Assembly: GCA_964622625.1 (NCBI GenBank)
Contig: CAZUUQ010000002.1
Coordinates: 19,216-83,215 of the forward strand
DNA length: 64,000 nucleotides
Reading direction: 5' to 3'
From: CAZCWM01 sp964622625
GTDB taxonomy: Bacteria > Planctomycetota > Phycisphaerae > Phycisphaerales > Phycisphaeraceae
Positions 49,442 through 58,690 of the stretch are shown piece by piece (position 1 is the first letter of the stretch; each line of letters starts with the position of its first letter). A program made the position numbers and the translations under genes. The notes below the pieces were generated by a model. That model was not told where the DNA came from, made no database searches, and was given only the letters and a program-made list of their open reading frames with translations.

Positions 49442-50809
49442 ATGACCTCGTCTGCCTTCACCTTCCCCGTGACCGCCGGCTGGATCCGATCGGTCTCACG
49501 TATTCCCTCGCCCGACGAGCCTTGGCCGACGGTGCGGGTCGATGACGAACTGCTTGCAGACCACATCCGCATGTTCGACGCCCAGAAGCAGACGGGCGTG
49601 GCCTTCAATCGGCCGTGGGGCCTGTTCATCGGCCGGCGCTGGCCGGTGCCGTTTGAGAACGTCGTCGGCGAGCGCCGAGCGGCGTGGGTCAAGGCGCTGG
49701 TGAAAGCCGCCCACGACCGGGGCGTGAAGATTCTGGCCGGCACGGGCATCTACTCATGGGGTTTCGAGGAGGTGATCGCCAGGTGTCCCGGCGTCGCGCC
49801 TGGCAGGCCTGAGGACGGCCGCAACCCGCAGGCGATGTGCGCCTTCGCCGACGAAGCATGGGACTGGCAGCGACGCGTGCTGGATTTTCAGATGGATCCG
49901 CAGTGGAATCTGGACGGCGTGTCGATGCAGTCAGCCGACCAGGGCCGCTGCCGCTGTGAGCGCTGCCGCAGACTCAGCGATGTGGAGCATCACGCCATGC
50001 TGCTGATTCGCAGCGCCGAATACATCCGCGCCCAACGACCGGACTGGGTCATCGGCCAGGCGTCGTGGGGTCTGCGCGTGGGCGACCCGGCCAACCTGCC
50101 GCATATCCAGGCGATCTCTCAGGCTGTCGATTACATCCTCGAAGTAATCGAGCGCTCGGCCCGCGCGATCGACACGAAGGAGGAAGTGCGCGGGCCGTGG
50201 CGCAAGGAGCTGATTGCCAGTCTGTCGTGTGCGTTTGGCTCGGTCGGCGGCGTGTTCGTCGGCAATCCGCAGCACTGGCAGCGCCTGCGCTGGTTCCTGC
50301 CGTGCGGCCTGCGCAATGCCGCGGCCCTTAAGGCGCTGCATGCCGACGGCGGGCGGGCCTGCGAGCACCACTACCGCGCGTTCGCCAATCCCGTGGATGA
50401 AGTATCGTGGCGCGTGGGGGCCCGCATCATGATCGATCCCGGCCTCGACGCCCAAATCGCCCTGCGCCGCGCCGTCGAAGATGTGTACCACACCAGCGGC
50501 GACGTGGCGCGGCAGCTCGCCGAGATAATGCGCCGCGGTGAGGACGCGTACTTTACGCGATCCGACTTCCATGTCGGCGACGGCGAGCTGTCGCTGGAGC
50601 CGCTGGTCTGGGCGGAAAATCCGGCCGCGCCGGGCCCGGCGATCTACCTGCGCGACCGCATGACGCCGGCCGCCCGGGCCGACTACGCCGACGAGCTTTG
50701 CCGCATCCGTGCTGACCTGGCGGAACTGGAACTGCCCGATGCCCGGCTGCATGCCGACACGCTCACGTGCATCGACGGCACACTGGCGGATATCGCCGCG
50801 CTGGCGTGA
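49442..50809 (+). CDS. Putative TIM-barrel (glycosidase-like) protein
   Basis: The 455-residue protein is not firmly recognised. Barrel-like strands appear in the order VGVAFNRPWGLFIG-type start, VKILAGTGIYSWGFEEVIA, MDPQWNLDGVSMQSADQGRC and WVIGQASWGLRVGDP, with a Cys cluster RCRCERCRRL typical of proteins near GH67/GH84-like barrels. There is no signal peptide, so it is probably cytoplasmic. It is 13 nt after the MFS carrier, suggesting import followed by breakdown of a small saccharide. Function is inferred only from context and fold-like pattern. Confidence 0.55.
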   Translation: MTSSAFTFPVTAGWIRSVSRIPSPDEPWPTVRVDDELLADHIRMFDAQKQTGVAFNRPWGLFIGRRWPVPFENVVGERRAAWVKALVKAAHDRGVKILAGTGIYSWGFEEVIARCPGVAPGRPEDGRNPQAMCAFADEAWDWQRRVLDFQMDPQWNLDGVSMQSADQGRCRCERCRRLSDVEHHAMLLIRSAEYIRAQRPDWVIGQASWGLRVGDPANLPHIQAISQAVDYILEVIERSARAIDTKEEVRGPWRKELIASLSCAFGSVGGVFVGNPQHWQRLRWFLPCGLRNAAALKALHADGGRACEHHYRAFANPVDEVSWRVGARIMIDPGLDAQIALRRAVEDVYHTSGDVARQLAEIMRRGEDAYFTRSDFHVGDGELSLEPLVWAENPAAPGPAIYLRDRMTPAARADYADELCRIRADLAELELPDARLHADTLTCIDGTLADIAALA

Positions 50810-50832
50810 CGATCGTGAGTGGGGGAGGGGAG

Positions 50833-51333
50833 TTACTCAGCCGGCAGGTCTTCGGACACCGAGTCGCTCTGCCGCTTGCGGTAGTCCGCCAGCTTCGCGG
50901 CCAGTTGTGCGTCCGACAGCGCCAGAATCGCCACGGCAAACAGGGCGGCATTGACCGCACCGTGGCTGCCCATGCTCATCGTGCCTACGGGGATGCCCTT
51001 GGGCATGTTGGCCGTCGAAAGCAGGGCGTCCAGACCGCCCATCAGCTTGCCGTCCATCGGCACGCCCAGCACCGGCAGCGTGGTGTTGGCCGCCATCACC
51101 CCCGCCAGGTGGGCCGACATGCCCGCGGCCGCGATGATGACCTTCAACCCGCGATTCGCGGCCGTGGTCGCGTAGGTATGCGCCCGTTGCGGCGTGCGAT
51201 GGGCCGAGCAAACCTTCATCTCATACGCCACGCCGAACTGCTCCAGCACATCGGCCGCCTGCCGCATGGTCGGCCCATCCGAGGCGCTGCCCATCACGAT
51301 CCCGATCACCGCTTTGCCTTGTGTCTTGCTCAT
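50833..51333 (-). CDS. purE: N5-carboxyaminoimidazole ribonucleotide mutase
   Basis: The 166-residue enzyme of purine synthesis has VIGIVMGSASDGPTMRQAAD, VCSAHRTPQRAHTYA and VIIAAAGMSAHLAGVMAANT. Its second half contains GVPMDGKLMGGLDALLSTAN and MPKGIPVGTMSMG. The start ATG 51333 is favoured because the other ATG (51342) falls inside a TATCAT hexamer (51341-51346), which lies seven bases before 51333; the transcript is probably leaderless. No purK is adjacent. It is convergent with the TIM-barrel gene. Confidence 0.95.
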   Translation of the reverse strand: MSKTQGKAVIGIVMGSASDGPTMRQAADVLEQFGVAYEMKVCSAHRTPQRAHTYATTAANRGLKVIIAAAGMSAHLAGVMAANTTLPVLGVPMDGKLMGGLDALLSTANMPKGIPVGTMSMGSHGAVNAALFAVAILALSDAQLAAKLADYRKRQSDSVSEDLPAE

Positions 51334-51389
51334 GCCCGCCATGATACAGACGTGTCAAGTCTCAGCCTCCAACTCCCGACTCTCAGCTC

Positions 51390-52289
51390 CTAACCCCCAA
51401 CTCTTCCACGCATCAGCTCCACCCACGCCTCCGGTAGCACCTCGAGCCAGTAGCGCCCGTGGATGCGTTTCACATATACCTTGCAGTCGAACAGCTCTGA
51501 AAGCGATTCAGGCGTGATGACGGCTTTGGGCGAGCCCGCGGCGACGATGTGCCCGTCGCGCATGAGCAGCACTTGCGCGGTCTGCGGCGACAGTTCCTCG
51601 ACGTGGTGCGTGATGAACAGCACGGTCGGGGGCTGGGGCCGGGCGAGGATCAGCTCGATGGTGGCCAGCACCTGTTCGCGCCCGCGGACGTCCAGGCCGG
51701 CCGTAGGCTCATCGAGAATCAGAAGCTCCGGGTCATGCACCAGGGCCCGGGCAATCAGCGCCCGTCGCTGTTCGCCGGTCGACAGAAGAGCGAAGCGCAG
51801 ATCGCGGCGATGCGCCAACCCCACCTGTCGCAACACCTGGTCGACGCGGTGCCACTGAGCCTCGCCGACCGCATCGTAGAGGCCGACGGTGCTGAAGAAT
51901 CCCGTGGCCACCGCATCGCGGGCCGTCAGCTCCGCGTCCACCACCGCGCCGCTGACGTGCGACGAGGCTGAGTCGGTGGTCGGATTCACGATGCCGATCC
52001 GCTGCCGCAGGGCCCGGATATCGGTCCGCCCGATGGTCTGGCCGAGGACCGTCACCTGCCCGCGGGTGAGAAACATCTGGCCGGTCATGGTGCGTGTGAG
52101 TGTCGTTTTACCGCAGCCGTTGGGGCCGAGGATGGCCGTGCAGCGACCGGCGGGAATCGCGCAGTTCACATCCCGCAGGATGTGCGTCGTCCCACGCTGC
52201 ACGGACACACCCACGACGCGCACAGCCGCGCCGTCGTCTGCCGCATCGACCGCCATGTCCGGGTCGGGTTGGACGCTCACGGCGGGCAT
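51390..52289 (-). CDS. ABC transporter ATP-binding protein (orphan)
   Basis: The 299-residue protein carries Walker A LGPNGCGKTTLTRTM, signature LSTGEQRRALIARAL, Walker B LLILDEPTAGLD and H-loop FITHHVEEL. It has extended N- and C-termini. No permease or binding protein is adjacent, so its partner is unknown. The pattern resembles the YlmA/ModF group of stand-alone ATPases. Its 5' end overlaps the promoter of the divergent M42-type peptidase. Confidence 0.85.
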   Translation of the reverse strand: MPAVSVQPDPDMAVDAADDGAAVRVVGVSVQRGTTHILRDVNCAIPAGRCTAILGPNGCGKTTLTRTMTGQMFLTRGQVTVLGQTIGRTDIRALRQRIGIVNPTTDSASSHVSGAVVDAELTARDAVATGFFSTVGLYDAVGEAQWHRVDQVLRQVGLAHRRDLRFALLSTGEQRRALIARALVHDPELLILDEPTAGLDVRGREQVLATIELILARPQPPTVLFITHHVEELSPQTAQVLLMRDGHIVAAGSPKAVITPESLSELFDCKVYVKRIHGRYWLEVLPEAWVELMRGRVGG

Positions 52290-52297
52290 CTTACGAT
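52269..52297 (+). promoter_or_regulatory. Leaderless promoter of the M42-type peptidase
   Basis: TTGGAC (52269-52274) and TACGAT (52292-52297) are spaced by 17 bases, with ATG 52306 eight bases later. It lies within the start of the divergent ABC ATPase gene. Confidence 0.6.
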
Positions 52298-52305
52298 CTG
52301 GCTCT

Positions 52306-53490
52306 ATGCCTCACACCAGCCCGCCGCCACCGCCCCCTGCCGCTCGTCGCCGTCACCAGCGCCTGCTGCTGGAGCTGACCAGCCTGCCGACCGCGGCCGG
52401 ACGCGAACACCGCGCCATTGCTTTCATCGAACAGTGGGTCCGCCGCCGCCGCGCCCTGATGGTGCGGCGCGACCGCTGCGGCAACCTGCTGATCCAGCGC
52501 CGCGCCGCCGCCACAGGCAGACCGGCCGGAAAATCACCCCGACCCCTTTTTTCGGGGCCGATGGTGATCGAGGCGCATCTTGATCATCCGGCCTTCGTCG
52601 TCACCGAGGTCATTGACGACCGTCACGTTGGTGCGGATTTTCGCGGCGGCGTGGACAGCGGCTACTTCGTGGGCGGCCGCGTCGAGCTGCACTGCGGCTC
52701 ACGGGCACCACAGCGCGGCACGGTTAAGACCATCGACCCGCGTACGAACAGCCTCGACGACCACTACGTCATCATTGCCTTCCCCCGCCGCGTCGTCGCC
52801 GCCCCCGGCGACGTGTTGACCTGGACAGTCGGCCCGTCGCGCATCACCCGCGGCCGGTTGCATACGCTGGCATGTGATAACCTCGCCGGCGTCGCCGCCG
52901 CCCTCACCGCGATGGACCTGCTTCTGCGCAGCCGCGTGCGCCCGACGCCCGACGTCCGCCTGCTGCTGACGCGGGCCGAGGAGGTCGGCTTTGTCGGCGC
53001 TATCGCCGCCGCCCGTTCGCGGTTCATTCCCAAAGACGCGGCGATAGTCGTGCTCGAGTGCTCGAAAGCTCTGCCCGACGCCCCCATCGGTGCCGGCCCG
53101 ATAGTCCGCGTCGGCGACAAGACGCACTGCTTCAGCCCCGAGATCACCTATGCTCTCAGCCACATCGCGGCCGGCTTGGCCGCGCGCGACAAGACCTTCC
53201 GCTGGCAGCGCAAACTCATGACCGGCGGTACATGCAACGCCTCGGCCTATCACAGCCTGGGCCATCGTGCCGGCTGCGTCTGCCTGCCGCTGGGAAACTA
53301 CCACAATATGAGGCCTACGGATGACGCGGGTAAGCTGCGCATCGGTCCCGAAATCATCAGCGTCGCCGACTGGCACGGGCTGGTGCGCCTTCTGGTGGAA
53401 GCGGGGATCATCTTCGGTCGCGGTCAGCGCGTGCCCGACTTCGCCGATGTGCTGGACAAAATCTTCGCTGCTCGCCGCCACCTTCTATAG
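52306..53490 (+). CDS. M42-type metallo-aminopeptidase
   Basis: The 394-residue peptidase shows the M20/M28/M42 metal ligands H91 and D93 (EAHLDHPAF), D191 (ACDNLAGVAA), E225/E226 (TRAEEVGFVGA) and the later GGTCNAS stretch. It would remove N-terminal amino acids from peptides in the cytoplasm using two metal ions. The N-terminal 18 residues are Pro/Arg-rich and may be non-essential. The start fits the promoter at 52269-52297. Some M42 relatives act as deblocking aminopeptidases or cellulases; sequence does not decide between these. Confidence 0.85.
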   Translation: MPHTSPPPPPPAARRRHQRLLLELTSLPTAAGREHRAIAFIEQWVRRRRALMVRRDRCGNLLIQRRAAATGRPAGKSPRPLFSGPMVIEAHLDHPAFVVTEVIDDRHVGADFRGGVDSGYFVGGRVELHCGSRAPQRGTVKTIDPRTNSLDDHYVIIAFPRRVVAAPGDVLTWTVGPSRITRGRLHTLACDNLAGVAAALTAMDLLLRSRVRPTPDVRLLLTRAEEVGFVGAIAAARSRFIPKDAAIVVLECSKALPDAPIGAGPIVRVGDKTHCFSPEITYALSHIAAGLAARDKTFRWQRKLMTGGTCNASAYHSLGHRAGCVCLPLGNYHNMRPTDDAGKLRIGPEIISVADWHGLVRLLVEAGIIFGRGQRVPDFADVLDKIFAARRHLL

Positions 53491-53558
53491 CGACTGACTC
53501 ACACGCCAACGGGGCGCCAACGCCGTACCATGCACCATGGCCGCCGACGGGAAGCGGG

Positions 53559-54719
53559 TCACACGCCGTCCTGACGGCCCAGATACAAGGGCAGCGGGCA
53601 CCACTGATCGAGCACCGCCGCGTCGGCGGGCAGTGTCATCACCTGCGACGGCCGCAGGGGGCCGAACAGCAGGCGTGTCATCGTCGGTCCGTCGGTGCTG
53701 AGCGCCGCAGGTGCGTCGGTGAGGGTGCATGTAGCGCCGCGGCCATCGGCGCGCATCTCGAACCTTACTTGATCTTCGACTGCCAGCACGACCCGCCCAG
53801 GCATCAATGGCCGCCATCGCTGCACCGCCTGCAGCATGGCCGTCACAACCGTTGGCCAGTCGAAGACCTGCCAGTTGCCTGCGTCCTCGACGCGCACCAT
53901 TTCAGCCATGTCGATCAGCGGCTGAACGGCCGGCTCTACCAGCGGGTCCAGACGCAATTGCAGATCGCCTTCGCTTTCGAGCACCGCCCGCACCAGACCC
54001 AGGGCGGCGTCGGCATCGCGGGCGACCAGTTCGTCGATGTTGGGACTGCTCCCGCCGAGGCAGGCATACGCGGCCACGCGGCCGGCGGCATCGAGACCGG
54101 CCATCGGCCGAGCGCCCCATTCGATAAGGTTGTCATACAACCGCGGCCGATCCATGCGGCAAAGCTGCGCGTCGTGCAATGCACGCACGGCGGGCAGGTG
54201 TGGCGAACCGGCAGTGATCGGCTCAAGCTTGAGTGTCGGCGTCCGCTGCCAGCGAGGCTCGTGGCGCAGATTCGCCTGCGTCAGACGTGCATACAGCGTC
54301 ACGCCCGCGCGCTCCCAGCCCCAGTAGCGATAGCGCTGCCGCTGACCACCGAGCCACGACAACGGATAGCCTTCGTCACGCATCGCCTGGAGCACGTGGT
54401 CCATCACCAGCTTCATGAGGCCGAGACGGCGATGGGTTGGATCGGTTGACACCCCGCCGATGCCCGCCACCCGAAGCGACGAGTCGCCAAGGCGCATCGT
54501 CAGCGGAAACACACCCACCACCGCGGCGATACGCCCGTCGATACGTACGGCATAATTGTTGGCCATGTCCGCGTCGGTCGGCTGGTAAACGGCCGGGAGA
54601 TTGCGGGCGAACCAGTCGGGTGGCTTATTTCTGAACGCCTCGCTGAGGTAGGGAATCAGCTCTTTGAAGTCGGCGGCCTTCAGGCGGATGACCTGGTGGA
54701 CGGTGTCCTGTTGTGTCAT
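53559..54719 (-). CDS. Eis-like GNAT acetyltransferase
   Basis: The 386-residue protein has an acetyl-CoA loop VAGIGGVSTDPTHRRLGLMK with V-x-P-x-x-R-x-x-G. A C-terminal SCP2-like part follows, with a central GNAT-like half, as in Eis. It likely acetylates amines. A GAGGAAAG ribosome-binding site precedes ATG 54719. It is followed on the same strand by an ACT-domain regulator-like gene upstream; a link is not clear. Confidence 0.8.
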   Translation of the reverse strand: MTQQDTVHQVIRLKAADFKELIPYLSEAFRNKPPDWFARNLPAVYQPTDADMANNYAVRIDGRIAAVVGVFPLTMRLGDSSLRVAGIGGVSTDPTHRRLGLMKLVMDHVLQAMRDEGYPLSWLGGQRQRYRYWGWERAGVTLYARLTQANLRHEPRWQRTPTLKLEPITAGSPHLPAVRALHDAQLCRMDRPRLYDNLIEWGARPMAGLDAAGRVAAYACLGGSSPNIDELVARDADAALGLVRAVLESEGDLQLRLDPLVEPAVQPLIDMAEMVRVEDAGNWQVFDWPTVVTAMLQAVQRWRPLMPGRVVLAVEDQVRFEMRADGRGATCTLTDAPAALSTDGPTMTRLLFGPLRPSQVMTLPADAAVLDQWCPLPLYLGRQDGV

Positions 54720-54773
54720 GGATCTTTCCTCAGCCGCGCCCCGTCGCTGGTCGCTGTGGCGAACGCGACTTGC

Positions 54774-55298
54774 TCACGCCGGCCGCAACTCAAAGTCGCA
54801 GTTCAGCGAGTCGCACAGCTCTTCAAGTCGGCTGCGCAGCTCGCGCACCCGCGCGTTCCCGGGCAGCGTCATGGCCAGTTCCATGCGAAACAGCGGCGTG
54901 CCCGTGTAGGCCCCCGGTTCGCGGCGGGTGGTCAGATCCTCGACGTTGGCGCCGAGCTGGTGCAGCACATGTGTGACGCGGTGCACGATGCCGGGCTGAT
55001 CCATGGCCGAGACCAGCAGGCGCATGGCCCGCCCATGCTCGATGGTTGCCGACGCCACGCCGCTGCGCGTGACGGTGACGGTCATGCCCAGCGCCTGGGC
55101 CCTGTCGCGCGCGGCCTGCGCCAGGTTGTCGACCAGATCGGCCGGCGCGGCGGCCTCCAGCAGCAGCGCGAACTGCCCGCCGAGGTTGACCATCCGCGAC
55201 TCGCCGATGTTCGCGCCCCGCTCGTGCAGCAGGCCCGTCAGCTCATCGACCAGCCCCGGCCGGTCCGGCCCCACGGCGCAGATCACCAGTTCCTGCAT
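54774..55298 (-). CDS. Tandem-ACT protein, GcvR-like
   Basis: The 174-residue protein contains two ACT domains: MQELVICAVGPDRPGLVDEL then LLEAAAPADLVDNLAQAA, and RLLVSAMDQPGIVHRVTHVL followed by LTTRREPGAYTGTPLF. ACT pairs of this type bind amino acids and, in GcvR, regulate glycine cleavage. The start ATG 55298 has GGAG seven bases upstream. No gcv genes are in the window, so the effector and target are unknown. Confidence 0.83.
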   Translation of the reverse strand: MQELVICAVGPDRPGLVDELTGLLHERGANIGESRMVNLGGQFALLLEAAAPADLVDNLAQAARDRAQALGMTVTVTRSGVASATIEHGRAMRLLVSAMDQPGIVHRVTHVLHQLGANVEDLTTRREPGAYTGTPLFRMELAMTLPGNARVRELRSRLEELCDSLNCDFELRPA

Positions 55299-55393
55299 GT
55301 GACGTCTCCAGTGGCGCGGATTGTAGCGAATCGCTGTCGCAGTCGTTGTGAACGGTTCTACTGAAACCGGCATGCAGGCTCGCCCTGAGGAAT

Positions 55394-57124
55394 CTAATCC
55401 TTGCTTGAAGCATCATGCAGTGACAGAGCGTCGATGTAATGCCCCTCGAATCGGGGATCGAGATTCAACTCGATCACTTCCAAGGTGCGGCCGATGCGCG
55501 CCAACTCAGACAGACTCTTGCGATCCAGCAGCGTCAGGTACGCCCCGCCCAGCGACGTGTTGCCCACCACCGTCACCTGACCAGGCTCAAAACCCGGCAG
55601 CAGACCGCATCCGATGGCGCTGGCGACGTCGATGTGCATGCCGAAGCCGCCGGCGAGGTAAAGGCGTTTGACATCGCGCGGTCGCAGGCCGGCGTTCTGC
55701 AGCAGCGTGGTGATGCCGGCCGCGATCGCCGCTTTCGCCTGGAGCAGCGCCGCGATATCGGTTTCGGTGACGACAATCGGCCGCCTGCCCTGTCCGTGTG
55801 CGAGGACGAAGGCGCGGCCGTAACCCTCATCGTCGGTGATGAGATACTCGGCCGCGCCGGGGGGCGTTTGGGGATGGAAGCGTCCGACGGGCAGCAGCAG
55901 GCCGCTGCGCCGGCCGTGGGCGAGAAAATCGACGTAAGCCGACCCGCACACGCCCTGTGGGTGAACTTTTTTGCCGTCGTCGTTCTGCCCGATGATTTCG
56001 ATTGTGTGTTCAAAATTCTGACCGTGCGGTGGCGCGGTCATGCGGACGTGGCTGATCGCGCCGTGGCCGGCCCGCAGGCCGCAGCGCAGTCCCGCTCCTT
56101 CGAACGCCGGCCCGGCCGCGGTGGCACAGCCCACAAAGCGATCCGGCGTCTTGAGAAGAATCTCGCCGTTGGTACCGATGTCCACGAGCATGGTCGGCCC
56201 GTCGTCGTAGGCCAGACCGGTGGCCAGCGCGCCGGCCACGAGGTCGGCGCCGACATACGCGCCGGCCGCGGGCAGCAGGTGCAGTTGGGCGTCCACGTTC
56301 AGTCCGACGTCGCCGGCCGCCAGCACACGGTGATCCGTGAACGCGGGCGTGAACGGCGCGGTCCCCATCGGCGAGGGATCGACGCCCGCCAGCAGATGCA
56401 GCATCGTCGTGTTGCCGGCCGCGACAAGAACCGCCAGATCGTCGATCGATGCCCCCGCCTCACCGGCCGCCTGGCGCAGCAGCGGCATGATCGTCTTGCG
56501 CACGACGGCTTCCTGCATCCGGCCGACCATGTCGGGGTCGGTCATGCACAGGTTGATGCGGGTCAGCACATCGTCGGCCATGTGCATCTGATGGTTGAAG
56601 GACGCGGCCTGCGCCAGCACCCGCCCCGTCGCTAGGTCCAGCAGCATGACCACGACCGTGGTGGTGCCCACATCGATGGCCGCGCCGATCATCCCGACGC
56701 GCGCCTGCGCGACGCCGGTCGGCAGCAGCGGATCATGGCTCGCGGGAACGTTGAGACGGAAGCTGCTCACCACCTGCGGCGCGTAGGCCAGCAGGGATCG
56801 CTCGGGCACGCGGATGAATACCTCCTCGCCCGGCAGCACAAAGTAGGCGCAGCCCCGGCACGTCACCGGCTCGCCCGCAGCCGTCAGAATGGTGTCGTCG
56901 TCGCGGTGCCGCAGCCGCCCGCGCACCAGCTCGATGAGGCAGCCTTCGCACCAGCCCTGCTGGCCGCAGCGGGTGTTGAGCGGCAGCTCGTGGCGGCGAC
57001 AGACGTCGGCGATGCTGCGATCGCTCGGACCGGCCCCCGGTTGAACGTCGATGCGAATGCGGTGAACGCACTGCTCACCGTCGTGGCCGCGTACTTCAAT
57101 GTGCAGCAGAGCGGCGTCGGACAT
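55394..57124 (-). CDS. Corrinoid reductive activator (RamA-like, 2Fe-2S plus ASKHA/DUF4445)
   Basis: The 576-residue protein likely reduces Co(II) corrinoid to Co(I) using ATP. N-terminal 2Fe-2S ligands are C53, C59, C62 and C89 (CGQQGWCEGC, then CRGC). The ATPase core is in AAIDVGTTTVVVMLLDLATG, VLVAAGNTTMLHLLAGVD, VDIGTNGEILLK and LYLAGGFGMHIDVASAIG. Such proteins activate methyltransferase corrinoid partners. TTG 57136 is an alternative start overlapping DUF1638 by four bases; ATG 57124 is preferred. It is divergent from the corrinoid protein gene, which it would activate. Confidence 0.88.
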   Translation of the reverse strand: MSDAALLHIEVRGHDGEQCVHRIRIDVQPGAGPSDRSIADVCRRHELPLNTRCGQQGWCEGCLIELVRGRLRHRDDDTILTAAGEPVTCRGCAYFVLPGEEVFIRVPERSLLAYAPQVVSSFRLNVPASHDPLLPTGVAQARVGMIGAAIDVGTTTVVVMLLDLATGRVLAQAASFNHQMHMADDVLTRINLCMTDPDMVGRMQEAVVRKTIMPLLRQAAGEAGASIDDLAVLVAAGNTTMLHLLAGVDPSPMGTAPFTPAFTDHRVLAAGDVGLNVDAQLHLLPAAGAYVGADLVAGALATGLAYDDGPTMLVDIGTNGEILLKTPDRFVGCATAAGPAFEGAGLRCGLRAGHGAISHVRMTAPPHGQNFEHTIEIIGQNDDGKKVHPQGVCGSAYVDFLAHGRRSGLLLPVGRFHPQTPPGAAEYLITDDEGYGRAFVLAHGQGRRPIVVTETDIAALLQAKAAIAAGITTLLQNAGLRPRDVKRLYLAGGFGMHIDVASAIGCGLLPGFEPGQVTVVGNTSLGGAYLTLLDRKSLSELARIGRTLEVIELNLDPRFEGHYIDALSLHDASSKD

Positions 57125-57132
57125 GGCGATGG

Positions 57133-57918
57133 TCAAAGCCTCGGGGGTTGCGGCTCGAGTGCGATTTCAATGACACGATCGTCGGCCGTCATGCGCAGGC
57201 TCTGGCCGGGTTCCAGCACCAGAAAATCCTCCTCGTTCCATCGACCTGACAGCAGCGCCCGCAGCAGAGCTGGGTCGCCGCGCACGCGGTCAAAGTTCCA
57301 GCCCAGCCAGTCGGCGCAGTCGCGCGTGTATTGCACGTCGGCGTCCGTGGCCCCGACGGTCAGATCGACGTATGTGGCCCGGTTGTACGCCTTCATCCAG
57401 TGCGTCTCTGTCTCCAGCAGAAACTCGGCGTTGTCCGGGTCGTACTTCCGCATGTACTCGTCGCGCAGCTTCTCATAGCGACGCGGCCCCGGCGGCGTGT
57501 GGTGGCGGTTCCAGCCGGGAGAGTACCAGTATGTGCCGGGATGGGCCGCGACATATTCGGCATAGCGATGACGACTGCCCAGCAGCAGCGTGATGCAGTC
57601 ATGGGCCCGCGTCACCACCAGGCGGCAGCGCCGCGTCACCACGCCCTCGATGCCGCGACTGCACAGGCCGTATCCCAAGGCGATGGCGTCGGCGTCGGTG
57701 GTCTGCTCCACGTGATCGACCGCCTGCTGAAGCCGCTGCCGCAGACGGGGCGGATCGTTGTGCAGGCCCTGCTCGATGATCTCCACGTGGATCACAGCCG
57801 CGCTCTGGGCGGCGAACTGACGCACCTCGTCCTCCAGCACGGCGCAGGTGATCACCGCCAGACGTAGGGGATGCTGCGTTGTGCGGGCGGACGTCTGGCT
57901 GGGTGTCGCTGCGGTCAT
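57133..57918 (-). CDS. DUF1638 family protein
   Basis: The 261-residue protein is recognised by LAVITCAVLEDEVRQFAAQS, ALGYGLCSRGIEGVVTRRCR, THDCITLLLGSR-like (AHDCITLLLGSRHRYAEY) and GTYWYSPGWNRHH. Its family sits beside corrinoid methyltransferase genes in methanogens and anaerobes, with unknown function. A conserved Cys (near residue 25) and Cys/His positions suggest metal or corrinoid handling. It lies directly upstream of the RamA-like gene and begins the minus arm of the divergon. Confidence 0.8.
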   Translation of the reverse strand: MTAATPSQTSARTTQHPLRLAVITCAVLEDEVRQFAAQSAAVIHVEIIEQGLHNDPPRLRQRLQQAVDHVEQTTDADAIALGYGLCSRGIEGVVTRRCRLVVTRAHDCITLLLGSRHRYAEYVAAHPGTYWYSPGWNRHHTPPGPRRYEKLRDEYMRKYDPDNAEFLLETETHWMKAYNRATYVDLTVGATDADVQYTRDCADWLGWNFDRVRGDPALLRALLSGRWNEEDFLVLEPGQSLRMTADDRVIEIALEPQPPRL

Positions 57919-57952
57919 GGGTCTTTGTTACGGCGGGAATCGACGCCTCCGA

Positions 57953-57981
57953 CCACTTTGTAAGCTTGGGAGCCAAAGTGG
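57953..57981. promoter_or_regulatory. Inverted repeat between the divergent corrinoid genes
   Basis: CCACTTTG (57953-57960) and CAAAGTGG (57974-57981) form a perfect 8-bp inverted repeat with a 13-base spacer in the 125-nt gap between the divergent arms. It lies in a locally AT-rich stretch. It may be an operator controlling both arms; no regulator gene is adjacent. Confidence 0.4.
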
Positions 57982-58043
57982 ACAAGTTGGAGGATTGTTA
58001 TATCTTTTCTTTTGCGGCGATACCCCGACAAGGAGTTGAAGCG

Positions 58044-58673
58044 ATGAGCGACCTGACGTTGCTGACTGAAGCGGTCATCAAGGGCGACCGCAACCAGGCC
58101 AACACCCTGACGCAGAAACTGATTGACGCCGGCGAGAAACCCCAGGCCATCCTCGACGCCCTCACCGGCGCGATGGACGAGATCGGCCGGCGCTTCCAGG
58201 CCAACGAGGTGTTCGTGCCCGAGATGCTCATCGCCGCCCGCGCCATGAAGGAGGCGATGGCCCGCCTCGAACCGCTGCTGACAGCCGCGGGCATCAAACC
58301 GAAGTTCACCGCCGTCATCGGCACGGTCCAGGGCGACCTGCACGACATCGGCAAGAACCTTGTGGCCATGATGTGGAAGGGCGCCAACTTCGCCGTCGTG
58401 GACCTGGGCACGAACGTCCCGGCCGAGAAATTCGTCACCGCCGCCCGCGAGCACAACGCCGCGATTGTCGGCCTGTCATCCCTGCTGACCACGACCATGC
58501 CAGCGATGAAGAACACCGTGGCCGCCATCCGCGCCGCGGGCCTCAACGGCACGAAGGTGCTCATCGGCGGCGCTCCCATCACGCGTGAATTCGCCGATGA
58601 AATCGGCGCCGACGGCTACGCCCCCGACGCCGCCGGTGCCGTGCAGGCGGTGCGCGAGTTGGTCGGTGTTTGA
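58044..58673 (+). CDS. Corrinoid protein (MttC/MtbC-like)
   Basis: The 209-residue protein carries methyl groups on a B12 cofactor between two methyltransferases. The N-terminal helical cap is followed by the B12 motif QGDLHDIGKNLVAM, with H100 as lower ligand. GLSSLLTTTMPAMKNTV and KVLIGGAPITREFADEIGAD complete the D-x-H-x-x-G, S-x-L, GG signature. AAGGAG at 58030-58035 supports ATG 58044. It is the first gene of the plus arm and faces the RamA-like activator. Confidence 0.95.
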   Translation: MSDLTLLTEAVIKGDRNQANTLTQKLIDAGEKPQAILDALTGAMDEIGRRFQANEVFVPEMLIAARAMKEAMARLEPLLTAAGIKPKFTAVIGTVQGDLHDIGKNLVAMMWKGANFAVVDLGTNVPAEKFVTAAREHNAAIVGLSSLLTTTMPAMKNTVAAIRAAGLNGTKVLIGGAPITREFADEIGADGYAPDAAGAVQAVRELVGV

Positions 58674-58690
58674 ATGCATCGTCTGCGGCC

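Noticed and set aside
57919..58043. Cobalamin riboswitch for the corrinoid operon
   Set aside because: The gap is only 125 nt and no B12-box-like sequence was seen.
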